Part shown: positions 35,046 to 48,527 of the stretch, piece after piece | Layout: each line of letters opens with the position of its first letter | Position numbering within the stretch: the first letter of the stretch is position 1 | Assembly (NCBI GenBank): GCA_030063045.1 | Contig: JAQSEB010000065.1 | Span: 248,001-312,000, forward strand | DNA length: 64,000 bases | Direction: 5' to 3' | Source: Pratylenchus scribneri | Taxonomy: Eukaryota; Nematoda; Chromadorea; Rhabditida; Pratylenchidae | Made by a program: the position numbers and the translations under genes | The notes under the pieces: generated by a model | Database searches by the model: none | Told to the model about the DNA's origin: nothing | Seen by the model: the letters and a program-made list of their open reading frames with translations, nothing else

Positions 35046-38041
35046 CCAATGACGTCAATTGGATGGCCCGCAAAGGTGGCTTGTGGTTTCACATCTCCAA
35101 AATTTTGGATATGACGTTGATCCGTACTTTTGCTTTTGCAGCTGCTAAAATGGCTTTGATGGGATATGGTTTAGGGGATTTGTGTTTGCAGCCGACACTA
35201 TTTATTGCTCAAACTTTTCAAATTTTGCATTTATCCTCTTTAATGAAATCCCCTCATAATTTTTGAAAAATTTTGACAAATTTTTTCTTTAAAATTTTTT
35301 AAAAATTCTGGCTCAAAAAAAGACCAAAAATAAATTCCTCTGGCTGAGAATCTAAAAGCTTTTCCCTTACAGCTGCTAAAATATCTTTTTTCATTTATTT
35401 TCTTAAAAACTAATTGAATAATTTTTAACATTTTCATGATTTAATTTTGACACTCAAACTTTTTCATTTTTTTTTATAATTTTTTTCTAAATAATTCATT
35501 TTATTTCTTCGTTTATGACCATAAAATCCCTTCATAAATTTCCTAAAATTTTGACAATTTTTTTTGCTAAAAATAACGGGAAAATGATGCCATATTTTTT
35601 TTTTATTTTTGGTATATTTTTTCTCTAAAAATATGAAAAATTATGACTTGAAAAAGCACAAAAATAAGCCTTTTCTTTTTTCAAATTTTTCGCCTGATTT
35701 CACCCAAATTTCCCCTCCTTAAATTCCAAGTCAATTTTTCAACAATGCTCTAATGGTTGGCCAAAATGCACACAAAAAAAAAACAAAATCGGCGGAATGA
35801 ATGAATGCTTTTTCCCCAGTGAATTTCACGTTAAATTGCCCGCCATTCCTTTTAGGCATGTGCCACAGCCGTCCTTTGACTTTTCCTTTGGTTAGTTAAT
35901 TTTTGTTGTTTACTTGGCCAATTTATTCAAGCGCGACTTTTTTAAGGGAGAAAAGTGGACAGAGTAATTATTTGAAGAATTTTAAAAATTTTCTTATTTT
36001 TATTTTATTCCATCAGAAATTTTTCAGAAAAATTTTTTAAAATTTTTATCATCGAAAATTACTTGAAAATTTGTTTAAATTTTTTAATTTTAAAAATTTT
36101 CAAAAATTTTTTTAAAAATATTTTAAAAATTTTCAAAAAATTTTTTTAAAAAATTTAATTTATTTTTTATTCCATCAGAAATTATTTTTAAAAAAAATTC
36201 TAATTTTTTATTCCTTGGATTATTATTTTTTAATCCTGTACTGATTATTTCTTTCATCGAATTTTCTTGTAAAATTTCCCTCTATCAAATTTCCCCTGGG
36301 ATTTGTTCAAAAATTTTTTGCGCTAAAAATGGAAGGCATAAAATTTGTTTTTTTGCCAATTTCGATGCGAAAAAATAATAATCCAACATTCACAAAATAT
36401 TCAATAATTGCGGATTTTCCGTGAACCAATTTGTGCAAATTGAAATTCTCGCTGGCGTACTAATCCATTTCTGCTAAACAATTTTGCATTTTTTCCATTC
36501 ATTCCAATTTTCGCGCTCCATTTGCCATCGCCGGCATTCATCCCCAATGTTAATTAATTTTGGCATAATTTTCTCTCAGCTCCCAATAAATCCATTGTTT
36601 TTGTAAGTTAATTTGTATGCCAAATATAGAAAATGGCTTCGGCAAATGAATTTTAAACAAATCTTTAGAATATAACATATTGGAGTTCAAAGACTATAAA
36701 ACTCAAAAAGAAATTAAAAATAAATATTAAAATTGATACAAATTAATTATTAAAAAATATTATTTTTTTATCATAATAATAAGAATTTTTAAATTAAAAA
36801 ATTATTTAATTAAATTTCAAAAATTTTATAAAATTTTTTTTAAAAATTAAAAAATAACTTAAAATCCATGTTAAAATAATTTAAAATATTTTACATTTAA
36901 AATTTTGAAAATTAAAATTTTAAATAATTTAGTGTCCAAAATTTATTTCCTTAAAATTTTTTTTGTCTTCCTCATTCTTTCATTTGCTCCCTTCTTTAAC
37001 TCTTCAAATTGAACAAAAATTGTCGCGAATTTGGCAATTGAAAATCCGCAAAAAATGTTTCAATTCAATAAAACAAAGGGCAAAAGACGTCCTTCCCTTT
37101 CCTTCATTTTGTCAATTTTCCTTCAATTTGGCCATTACGCGAAGAAAAAAGACCTCCATTAAATTTAAAGACTCGGCAGTCGGCATCGGCACTTAAACAA
37201 AGCAATTTTTGCCAAAGAAATTTGCACAAAAAATCTCGCAAATGGCAAATTCCACTGCAAGAACAACACACAAAATTGTTAGAGGCAAAGAAAATTGTGG
37301 CCATTTCCTCCATCAACGAAGAACGAACAAAGGAGTCCAATGTTTAGGGGAATTAAGGTGGAAAATGCCTTACTTTTTAGCCAGGCTTCTTCCCCATTTC
37401 CTACTTTAGCATTCATCTTGGAAATGTGCTTTAGTTTTTTGAGAAAAGTAGGGTAAAATGGGCTTCCTTCCTAGCAAAGCAGGGCAGTTAATCTCTCAAA
37501 AAATTTAATAGCTCATCAGCAGCAGTGCATAATTAAAGATTTAGTAATGATTTTTTTAAATTGATTGAAACACAAAAATCCCTAGCAATTCATATAAAAA
37601 TTAGAAATTAAATATATATTTTTAAATCAAAAACCTTCATTTCTGTCAAAATTTTGCCCATTTTATCGGATGTACAAAATTCTCCATCAGCTCATATAAA
37701 AATCAATTTATAAAATATATATTTAAACTTTTTTATAATATTCAAAAAACTTTCAAACTTGTCATATATTTTGCCCCTAACTTTTTCCATTTAAAAATAA
37801 TATTAAATGCTTTTTAATTCAATAGATAATTCGTTTCTCTATCAAACCCATAAAAACCTTTAAAAATGTTCAATTTTTGTATGAATTAAGTAGTAAAATT
37901 TTTTGTCTTTACAATGATTGATTTTGGCATATTAAATTATTCCTAATCCAGGCGTACCCTTTGGGAATGTGTCCTTTAGTTTTAAGAGAAAAATAGGGCA
38001 AAAATGGGCTTCCTTCCTGTACTGCTGGTCAGTCCCAAAAA

Positions 38042-38423
38042 TTGTTGTTTGCTTCTTTATTACTAGAGGAAAATGAGGAGCAAAATCCGCTTTCTTGGAT
38101 GGAGGAAAAGCCGCTTTTCTTTTACGGCAGCACACATTTACACAAGGAGGATGAGCCCAAAAGCCTCTCTCCCTCTCTTTTTCTTAGCCATTTTCTTGGC
38201 CATTCGAGAAGGTCGAAAAAGGAAGAAGCCATACATCCGCCCATTTTAGAGGCAAATAAAATGCCGCCGGTGGGACGAATAAAAAACCCAATTTACGGAC
38301 CTCTTCCTTTTTCCTCTGCTCTGCTGAATGAAATCGAAGAAGGGCTCGGGCCTATCCAAGTTTGGTCACAAGCAAATGGATGTGAGCTGAACAAAATTTT
38401 TACGAAAGTTGGCAGGAAATATA
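38042..38423 (+). CDS. Doubtful coding exon, unknown
   Basis: An open frame of about 127 codons ends exactly at a donor-like TATAG|GTGAGG and is preceded by an acceptor-like GGTCAG at 38026-38031. Composition is protein-like (PPVGRIKNPIYGPLPF, GPIQVWSQANGCELN). No downstream exon matches the phase convincingly; the first candidate (38473) hits a stop. No family recognised. May be noncoding. Confidence 0.2.
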
Positions 38424-38819
38424 GGTGAGGGATGCCGCCGTCTTGACAATTCCCCTTTTTGCGTTTGCCAAAAACTTTTAGATGAAGGATAAGTGTCCTT
38501 TTAGTAATAAATCCAGTTGGAAACATTTTAAAATTGACGCATTTCCAGTCATTTAACCCAAATAAGAATATTCTTTAAATCTTTTGGCATTTAATCAGAA
38601 TTTTTAAAAGAAGAAAAGTGAGCATTGGCAAAATTCTGCAAAATTTTATAGAACTGGCAGCAGAATTTTAGTAAGGGCTAAAAGCTAAAAGCCCTTCTTC
38701 AAGTAAATTTTCGATAAAAACACTGTGTAATCAATGCGCTTCAGTTAAACCAAATGCGAATATCTTTCGGTGCATTAAATCAACCCCCAAATTCTATTGG
38801 CACAAAATTTTTTCCTTAG

Positions 38820-38884
38820 AAGAACTGCGGCAAAATATTTGCGAGTTGAACGAATATTACAAAATAAAGGCAGCAAAAAATAAG
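38820..38884 (+). CDS. Doubtful 65-bp exon, coiled-coil-like
   Basis: Flanked by TTTTTTCCTTAG and GTAAAA, in phase 1 it reads ELRQNICELNEYYKIKAA followed by KNK. The sequence looks protein-like but no partner exons are secured. Confidence 0.2.
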
Positions 38885-39485
38885 GTAAAATTTTTAATTG
38901 AGGGATAATTTTGCTGGTTTATGAAACAAAATTTAAGAGGAAAAAATATTTAATCGAGGCCCATTTAATTGACCTCAGATATTTACTAAAAACTTTCAGT
39001 TATTTTCTATTGCAAACCTTTAATACGGACTAATAAAGAGAAAATTTTTAATCTTTAGAAATAATTTTTAAAGCAGACAATTTTTAATCTTGAGAAAAAA
39101 TGACAAATATTTTTCTTGCCTCATCAGGGCAATTTTGATGAGCAAAAATGGCGAATATGATATTTGCGTGACCTCACACACAATCAGATTAAATACAAAA
39201 ATGAACAAATGTCCAAATGTTTTCATCACTGACTCATTCCTCTCTAATTTTTTCCCTCATTTACGGTTTCCTTTCCCCCTAAATTTTACCATAAATATAA
39301 ATTATTGCGTCAATCTATATTCCAAATCTGAATGCCACAATAAAATTTACAAAAAAAAAAATAAAATAATATTAAATAATTTATTCAGTTTTCGCACTCT
39401 TTTTTTATAATTTCTTTCTCATTTCTTTTCTAAATTTCTTATTAGTTTATGAATTCAATTCCCTGTCTAAATTTTGCCATTATTC

Positions 39486-39656
39486 GAATAGGGCAGAGTC
39501 GGTTTTGGAACATGTCAGTTTGAAAACTCGGTTTTCGGTTTTTGAAAAAAAAATCGATTTTCTGCTTCGGTTTCTCTTATTTTCGATTTCGAACAAAATT
39601 TACCAATTTTGATTTGAAATTTCATCGATTTCTCAAATCGAAACCGACTCTATCCT
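39486..39656. repeat. Small TIR-like repeat, TTCGGTTTTTGAAA family
   Basis: Ends AGAGTCGGTTT and AAACCGACTCT are inverted repeats. The interior (GGTTTTCGGTTTTTGAAA ... GAAATTTCATCGATTTCTC) is related to 12970-13095 in SAPCD2-like intron 1 and to 10430-10535, and more distantly to the TCGAAATCGAAAA tract at 3540-3680. Confidence 0.55.
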
Positions 39657-40035
39657 ACTCTAGTCTATTATTTCTCAATAAATTATTGTATAAAATTTAT
39701 TCAAAATTGAAAGTTAAAATAAAATTTCACATAAAATTGAAATAATTTTTATAATTAATTTTTTTCCATTTTCATTTTTTACCATTTATTTTCCACTATT
39801 TTCCTCATTTTTTATTCCCAATTTATTCCCATGTTTTTGTTCATTTTATTCACATTTTCTTCAACCATAAAATTGCTTACCTCAACACCGAATTATAATC
39901 ATTGTGCACATTTTTATTTGCGCCACAAAATTACAAATACCATTTTTGCCTCCTTACATCAAAATTAATTGGCCCCGCGGAGAAGCATCCACATTCATTA
40001 AAAATCCATTTTTGGAGAATGTCGTCCGCCCAAGC

Positions 40036-40705
40036 AACAATTTTCTGACCCAAACCACCAATTTTGGAAGCAAATATAAAATCCTTTCATTGGTTTTTGT
40101 CTTCGGCATTTGCATCCACCCTCCAATTTGCATGAGTTAAAATTGAAATTAGGGCCAAATTAAGAGATGTCCAAAAGTGGGAAAATGAGGAAGAGCATCA
40201 TACATCGCGCTCTTTTGGCAATTTGACGTAAATCCCCGCACCACTTAAATCTCCGCCTTGTTTGCCGCCTTTTTATATTTTTAGACATTGCTTCCTTCTC
40301 CAATATGCGCCAATGCCAACCATTTAAAAAGACCAAAATGAGATGTCCCATTCAACAATTCTGACCCAAACCTCCAATTTTGGGTACAAATTAAATTTCT
40401 TTTTTTTTGGTCTTTGTTTCCCCCCTTTCTCCACCTTCCAATTTAGATTAGTTAAAATTAAAATTAGGGCCAAATACAAAGGGAAATGGGATGTCCAAAA
40501 GTGGGAAAATGAGGAAGAGCACATACATCGCGCTCTTTTGGCAATTTGACGCAAATCCCCGCACCATTCGGCTTATTTACTACCACTTTAAATCCCCGCC
40601 TTGTTTGCCGCCTTTTTATATTTTTGGATTTGAACATTGCCCTTCCCTCCCCCTCCTCCACAATATGAGCTAATGCCAACCTTCCATTTAAAAGTCCAAA
40701 GAGGA
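40036..40705. repeat. Tandem duplication, about 324-bp offset
   Basis: Two copies (about 40036-40350 and 40363-40705) share GACCCAAACC, AATTAGGGCCAAAT, the near-identical ATGTCCAAAAGTGGGAAAATGAGG..., CATCGCGCTCTTTTGGCAATTTGACG, AATCCCCGCACCA and CCGCCTTGTTTGCCGCCTTT. CCAAAAG and CTTTTGG can pair as a stem in each copy. Open frames across it differ between copies, so coding is unlikely. Confidence 0.75.
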
Positions 40706-43700
40706 TGCGCCTTTTCGCCATTTTCTCCTCTCAATTTACGTCTCTTTCTTAAGTCAATTTTACCACCATTTTCTTCTCATCATATTTTCTCGAATTGCTA
40801 CCAAATTGGCAAAATTTCTACGGCACAAATGCAGCTGGAAGGCATCAATAAAAAATATTTATTACATTTTCGACATTTTCATAAAATTGAGTCAATTTTT
40901 CGTACGTCATATTATTGTAGAGTAAAACCAATTTTCAAACTTCGTCCGTTTAATAAAATTTTTGGGCAAAATAACCACTTGACCCAAAATTATTATTTTT
41001 CGGGTCAATTTTTTTGACGACATTCAATGCAAAAAATTCACAAAAATTTTAATGAAAAGTGTTATCATATTTTCCAATTTTGTAAAATGGCATTTTTATT
41101 ATGTTATCAACTTATTTTATTTCTACGATTTCCGAATTAATTCATGCCCATAAAAATAATTTCCAATTTGAGGCAAAATTTTCGTGCACTAACAAATTAT
41201 AATAATTCATTTTCTTCAAATTTGAAAATATACCTTAATGTTTAATTGGCTTACATTCAATTCATTGTTTAATTCATTCATATATTCTGCCACCAATCAT
41301 ACAAAAATAAATAATAAATCTATAAAATATTTAAATTAATTTTTCTTAATTTTTGAATCTATTTTTTCAAACATATGTACTAAAATTGATGTTTCAAAAT
41401 CGAAAAGCCTAATTAAATCCAAATATCAAAATTTAAAATGAACTAAACTTGTAGTTTACGATTTTGGTCTGCCTAAATTTTGGTTATAAAATTGAGTAAA
41501 ATTGAGTGGTAAAATGCAATTTTTTGTTTATCCCCATTTCCATATCCTGTCATTTCAATGCAAATATGAGGAGGAAATGCCTCAAATCCAAATATGGAAA
41601 ATATTGCAAAAAAGGGAATTGGGGAGGGGACCGTTGTTGTTGCGCTGTGAATAATTCCTCTCTAAAATTGAGGGAATTGGCTAGGCCCGACTGCTGCGAA
41701 TGAATGAATAAGCCGCCTTTCAATGGCATTTTTTGCGTCACGGCATCCCCTCAACCCCCCCCCCCTTTTTGGATGCGCCTTTTTCCCCATTTTTGTTGCT
41801 CATTTTTGTTCCCCAAAATACGAAATTGCCCCTCCATTTTTATGATGAAAGCATTTTGGGCATAAAATTGAATATCCAAACAAATCCAAATTTATCAACA
41901 ATAGCCGAAAATTTACCGTTTTTACAAGTTTAAAATTGTTTATTTTTATTTTCAGTGCAATTTTTGCTTTCATTCCAACATTTCTTAAAATTTCAAAATT
42001 TGTATTGAATAATCTAAATTTTTGACCAATATCTCATCAGCAATTTTTGAAGTTATTAAATAAAACTTTTATACCATTAATTATTGCCAATTTATTATAT
42101 AAAAGGGAATCTTTTCTTTCTGAATTGAATAATTCAAATTTTTCGCACCCGTATTTTTCTAATTTGATCAAGCTTCTAAAATAAAACTTTTCATAATATA
42201 AATTTTTCCTAATTTAAATTCTTTTGTCATAATAATTTATTTTTAAAATTCTTATTAAATTAATAAAAAAAATTTAAGCCAATTTAAAAATTTGGCATAA
42301 TTTACTTATAAATTTCTGACTTCTGTAATCAAAAAAAAACCAAAGTTGTGTGATTTTGGCAGAATTTAATTTACCGCTTTTTGATCATAACTTTTTGTTA
42401 TTTCAATCAAATCTGCTAATACTTTTTAATCAATTCATCTAAATCAATTCTATAAAATTGTAAAAGCTGATATTCATTTGAAGAATAGAATTGATGCCGT
42501 AAATTTGATGTGAAAATTTTGTTCAATTCTTTGAATAATATAGCCAAAATTGAATCAAATTTAACATAAAAAAAAGTGCATTTAGGTGAGAATTCTCAAA
42601 ATAAAAAATTTAGGACATTGCCATAAAAAATATTCCCATCAACTTTAATATTATAAAAATTCCTAATAAGAAAATGTTCACATAAAGTTCATATTTACTG
42701 TCGTCAATTTTTCATTTAAATTCACCCAATTCTCAATTCCCAATGCTAATTAGGCTAAATCACCATGGAAACATTTTATTTCATGCGCCAACTTTACAAT
42801 CCAATCTTTTTCCCATTTCAAATTTTTGCTGACTAGTTTATAAGAGAATGGAAAAATTTCTCATAGAATACCTATTTAATTTATTTTTATTAAATTATAT
42901 TAAATTTAATTTAGAAAAAATTTTAAAAGAACTATCGTGTATGTAAAAAAATTATTTTTTTTTCTTAATTTTTCTTTAAATTTTATCTGAAATTTTTTTA
43001 CGAATTTTTCCGAAATTTTTTTTGAAAATTTTTTGAAAATTTAGAAAATTTTTGAAAATTTTCTAAATTTTTTTTGAAAACTTTTTTCGGAAATTTTTTA
43101 GGAAAATTTTTTGAATTTTTTATATTTTTTTCATTTTGACCTATAATTATTTTTCACCTTTTTATAATTCCAAGTATCCTGAAAAAATTGTTTTCACTGC
43201 ATAAAATTTATTCCACCCATTCTTCCATTCATTCAATTCAAATTCGTCCTCCATAAAAATGTTCCATGACGCGCGCTCTCACCGAATAGCTCATTTTATT
43301 GTGCATTTTGCATGCAATTTCTTGGAAAATATTTTATATTCTTCTTCAAAAAAGGCTAATTTGGAATTGTCTCGGCAAAGGGAAGGTGGCATTGGGGATT
43401 GGGCTCATCAAAAATGCAGAAAAATTACTTGGAATCATTCACAATGGCAAAATGTCATGGTATTTATTCTGATAAATTAGCTAGCAAATCGCGCAAAAAT
43501 GGTCACATGCTTGGATTGTTATTTTTTCTTACTTTTTTATGTTTCTATATTTTATAAAAAAATACAAAAAATAAGAAAATAAAATAATTTTTATTTTTTT
43601 TTAATTTTAAATCAAATTCATTAAATTTAAAAATTCTTTTAAGTAAAATTAATGGGATTTAAACTCAGATCTTCATTGACATCATAATTTTTTGCCAACA

Positions 43701-46454
43701 AATATTTTAAACCAGACAATTCAAATTTTCTCCTTCATTTTCGTTCCATTTTCAATTTTTTTTTATTTGCATATCTTCTCCAAAGAAATATGCAAATAAA
43801 TCACTTAAAAACGTCTTTTTTCTAGACTTTTACCTAAATGCCATATTTTTATGAAATCCACTCCAAAAATCTCAATGGTTTAAAAAAAATAAATATAAAC
43901 CAGCAATTTTACTTTTGAATTTTATAATTTTTAATATTTTACAAAATATTTAAATTATATTAATTTTAGTAATCTTTAAAATTTTAATTCTATAAAAATC
44001 CAAATTTAATACAAAAATGGCAGAAATAAAGGCCAAAAATTCCACAAAAAAAATTCAATTTACATTTTTGGTCCTTGCCCCCAAATATTGGCATTTAGAT
44101 TACAGACACACAGTTTTCATGAAAATTACACATGACATCGTGGCCATTGGCCACATGCTTTCTCCCTTTTTTGACCTTTGAACTCCATTTTTTTGAATGT
44201 TGATCTTTGTACCATTTTCAAGACTGACTAAATAAATAAATATGCCATTTCTGCAGCCTTTTCAATGCAATTATTTTTTTGGTAAGAATTTTTAATATTG
44301 CTAAGTATCACTTTGGAGTAAAATTAAATTAATTTACTAAATTTACTTATATAGAAATGAAAATTTTTTAAATAATTTTGATTTACCCAAATTGGCCAAA
44401 TTTTGCACGATTTCCATTTCTTACATTTCCAACATTTTTTTAATTTTTTCCCAATTATTTTTATGATTGAGAAATTGCAAAATTTCTTTTCAAATTTCTT
44501 TTTAAATTACCCTAGAATTTGGCCATTTTTAAAAAATCAAATATTTTTTTTAATTTTTTATTTTTTATAGCTATTTTGATTGGGGATAACCTTTTTTTAA
44601 ATTGTGACATTCAATATTTCCCTGGGAATGGGGCTGGATTAGAGGGAATTTAGTGGAATAAATATTTTTTTTAGAATTCTTGGAAATTCCCAAAAGGATT
44701 AGTCGGCAAAAAAATGTGCAGCAGCAAACAGAAATTTGATTCTTCTACTTTTGGATTTGGCAAATGGAATCAAATTTAAATATTTATTTTTCGGCTTATT
44801 CCAGACTTTATTTTCTTGAAATTTATTGGAAATTATTTTCATTGAAATATTTAAAATTTTATAAAATTTTTTAAATTTAATTTCAAATATTTTAAAAATA
44901 TTTTACTAAAATTTTAAATTTTTTAATTAATAAAAAAATTAAATTTTTAAATTTCATTTTTAAACTAATTCTAATATTTAGTAAATATTATTTTTTTAAT
45001 TTGATGAAAATTTTAATTTTTAATTTTTTTTATTATATTTAGTTCCAAAATTCATGAAATATTAATAAAATTTTTAATTTAAAATTTAATTCAATTTATT
45101 ATTTATTTCCGCATTTCACGGCCCCCACAATTTCCAAATTTATTTTTATCCGTCATAAAAAATTCATTTTCATTTTTCCAAGAATTACAAAAACAGTTTT
45201 TTATTGTGAGACAAAATTAAATTCAAGATGGATTAGATTGAATGGATTCTCCACCAATCCTCCAAAAATGCTCGCCTCTCAATTTTTTATTTTTAAAAGA
45301 TTAATTTGTTGGAATTTCCCCCATTTTTTCATTCATCCATCCAATTCGACCAAATCCCAGTGTCTTTTTTGCGGATGAAGCTAAAATTCTTTGTGGCCCG
45401 ATTAATCCATCAAATTGTCCTCTCTCATGTCCCTCCTCCTCCCTCCGCCTGATTAAAATTTTTAGAGTTAAAATATTTTAAAATTATTTTTTTCTCTATT
45501 TCAAAAAATTTAAAAAAAATTTTATTTTTTAATTTTCGAAGAATTTTTTCTCTATATTTCTGTTTTTATAGAATATTTGTTAAATTTCCACCTATTTTTG
45601 CAACCCATAAATTTTTCCTTACTGATTGACTATATTTTTCGCTGAAAATCAGGCAGAATTAAAATATCAAATTTTGTGAAGACATTTTTATGAATAAAAT
45701 TAATAATAAAAAAATATAATTTAATTAAAATAATAATTTTTAATAATTATTTTTTAAAAAAAAAATTGCTAAAAAATATTTTTGAATTTTTACAGATAAA
45801 AAATTTCTAAAATATAATATTCAAATATAATTTTGATAAATACAATAAATTTATTTGGAAAATAAATTTTTCGAGATAATAATTAAGAATTTTTAAAAAA
45901 AAATCTACATCATTTAGAAATTTAGCTTTTTCCTAATGCTTTTAATTTATAAACATGTCAATTCCCCATTAATGATTGATTAAGGTAATACTAGCGTATG
46001 ATTTTCCTTATAAATTCCTCTCTAATCTTAAGAAAACAATTTTGTCAAAATATTTATTCAACTGCAAAAAAATGTACTTTCCCTTTCGATGCAAAAAAGC
46101 CACTAAACAAAAATAAATGACCAAATTTTTGCTGCCAATCCGTTCCTCTAAATAAATTCCATTGTGGGACCAATTGTCGGACGGCAATTATTTTAGTCCA
46201 ATAGGAAAGCTTTTTGATCAATTAATGGAGAATGGAATGGCCACAAAATAAAAAATAGATTAGGCCTAGGGAAAAAGCCAGCAGGCTAAGGGAAATGAAG
46301 AAGATTGGTATAAAAATGAGTGGAATGGGCCAATCGGAGAACATTTTTCCTCCATTTGCAATGAAAAGAATGGCCAATTGGATCTATTTTTGAGAACAAC
46401 AAATTTCCCAATCCAACCTACACAAAATGGTTCCTTTTTCCTTCATTCATTCAC

Positions 46455-46990
46455 ATTCTTATTCCTAGACGAATAATAACTTTCTTTTGGACATTTGTCT
46501 CTAAAATAGAAATTTATATGAGGAGGCGAATCTATTACAAAAAAATGGTCAAAAATGCTGCAAAAATTCCTTTCTATTAGGAAAAGTATAATCTAATTCA
46601 CCCTATTTGCCAATTTGCCAATTGTCTCTATTTTTGACCGCACTGATTATTACACAATACACATAATCCACTCTTTCTATTCTCTTTTTACCATGACTTA
46701 TAGGGGGATGAACAGAGGCTAATAAGATACCTAAATTACCTTCGTGGGCCTTTTTTCCCACCCATTAATTCACATTCCTATTCCTAGACGAACATTGCTG
46801 CCGGACATTTGTCTCTTAAAATAGGAAGTTTGAGGAGGCGAATCCATCCCAAAAAATTATCAAAAATGCTGCAAAAATTCCTTTACATTTGCAACAGCAT
46901 AAGCTCACCAATTTGCCAATTGTTTTTATTTTTGACCACGAATAATTACACATAATCCAACCCACTCGTACCTCTAAAGAACAAACGGAG
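46455..46990. repeat. Tandem duplication, about 319-bp offset
   Basis: ATTCCTAGACGAA, GGACATTTGTCTCT, GAGGAGGCGAATC, AAAAATGCTGCAAAAATTCCTTT, CCAATTTGCCAATTG and ACACATAATCCA occur in the same order in both copies (from 46461 and 46780; long blocks are given here only as key parts). No protein or RNA family is recognised. Confidence 0.7.
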
Positions 46991-48527
46991 ATTACGGTCC
47001 CCAAATATTCCTTAGCTTTTTTTTGACTGGTATTTCTAGTGACCAATTCCCTTCTTTTGGCCTATATGCGATGTTTAGTTAACCCAAAGAATGTCGCAGA
47101 AGGATGACGAAAAACAAACCAATAAAATGTAGGCTGGTAGCATTCATTCATTGGTTGGTGGGCGATTCGTAAATATATAATTTGGGCCCAATGACCTCAA
47201 TCATCATTTTTATTGGCTCCAACGTCCAACCCCGACATCAATGAACATAAAAATATATAAATAGACAAAGAAAACAAGCCCAATCTCTCAGAATTTCATT
47301 TAAAAAAAATCTATTTTTATTCATTATGTCCCAAAAAAATGCAAAATCTCTCATTTTCGTTGCAGAATTTATTTTTTATTCATATAAATCCTTCCAAAAA
47401 TACATTGAAATTTTTCTAAAATTTTTATGAAAAATTTCTGTATAATTTTTTGAAGCAATTTTAAAATTTATTTTTAATATATATAAATAGAAAAAATATA
47501 TTCCCACGCGTTCACGTGAACTTTACGGGATTAAAAAAAGAATGGTTGGTTATTCAATACTAAAAACACAAAAAAAAAGATGCCATGCCCCCATATTTAT
47601 AAGTATCATTATAAAATAATGGCAAAAATGCCAAATTTGGAATTAATACAAATTTAATCCATTTTTGGACCAATCCCTTACTAAAATAACCTTAACAAAT
47701 AACATTTTACCTTTATCATATTTTTGTGTCCTTTGTGCCCTATTTACCCTTTCAATTCCAATCTCATTTTCATGCGCAATTTCCGGGCCACTGATTCGGT
47801 GTACCGTTTGCCAATAATAATATGTATTGTCCTCATTATTATTATTATTTTGTGCCAATTGGGTAGAAAGTCACAATTCCTATTTTTATTTTTTGCCATC
47901 ACATGAATTAAAAATAAAATTCACACGCCATAAAATCCGTCAATTGCCGCCTCCTCAATAATTATAAATATTCTGAATTTATAAATTAAGGACTCACCAA
48001 ACTTAATTCAATTTTGATTTCCTGCCTCTCTAAATTAAATTATAAATATTTTTGAATATTAAATAAATTAGGGACCTAGGACCCGTCAAAATGACTTTGA
48101 TTTAATTTTGATTTTACTTTTTTTCTAATTTATTACTAATCAAATTTTGATTTACCTGCCTTTTTAAGATTTTTTAATGTCTCATTTCCTTTTATTATTC
48201 ATAGTACATTCTTTTCTTTTTCAATAAAATTTTTTTAATTTTTAGAATACATAATTAATTCAAAGAATTCCAATATTTTTCTTTATAACACTCATAAATA
48301 TGTACTAAATAAAATTAATTTAAAATTTAAAAAAATTACCTAATTTCCTTTGTAAACAACAAGTTCTTATTCGCGCATTTTTCAATATTTAAAAAATATT
48401 TTATAATCAATTATGAAATTTTCGATTTTTCAGATAATTTAAAATATTTAATTTTGAAACAAGCGAAAAAAAATTTGAAATAAATTTCTAAAATTTAACA
48501 ACAAAAAACTTCAAATAATTCGCCAAA

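Larger units (their letters stand above)
34682..48527. other. Gene-poor 14-kb stretch with local duplications
   Basis: Very AT-rich, interrupted by short GC-richer islands at about 35000-35250, 36960-37420, 37930-38450, 39900-40730, 41550-41900 and 46080-47280. No multi-exon gene could be assembled with confidence. Two weak exon candidates are listed separately. Direct repeats with about 320-bp offset occur at 40.0-40.7 kb and 46.4-47.0 kb, and 37417-37500 resembles 37968-38045. Undetected small genes or ncRNAs are possible. Confidence 0.5.

Noticed and set aside
40637..41017. 126-codon plus-strand frame
   Set aside because: Runs out of the tandem duplication into unique AT-rich DNA and is not shared between the two copies.
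47643..47906. Overlapping plus and minus frames of 60-71 codons, the plus one hydrophobic
   Set aside because: Two conflicting frames with equally weak donors; no partner exons could be found.
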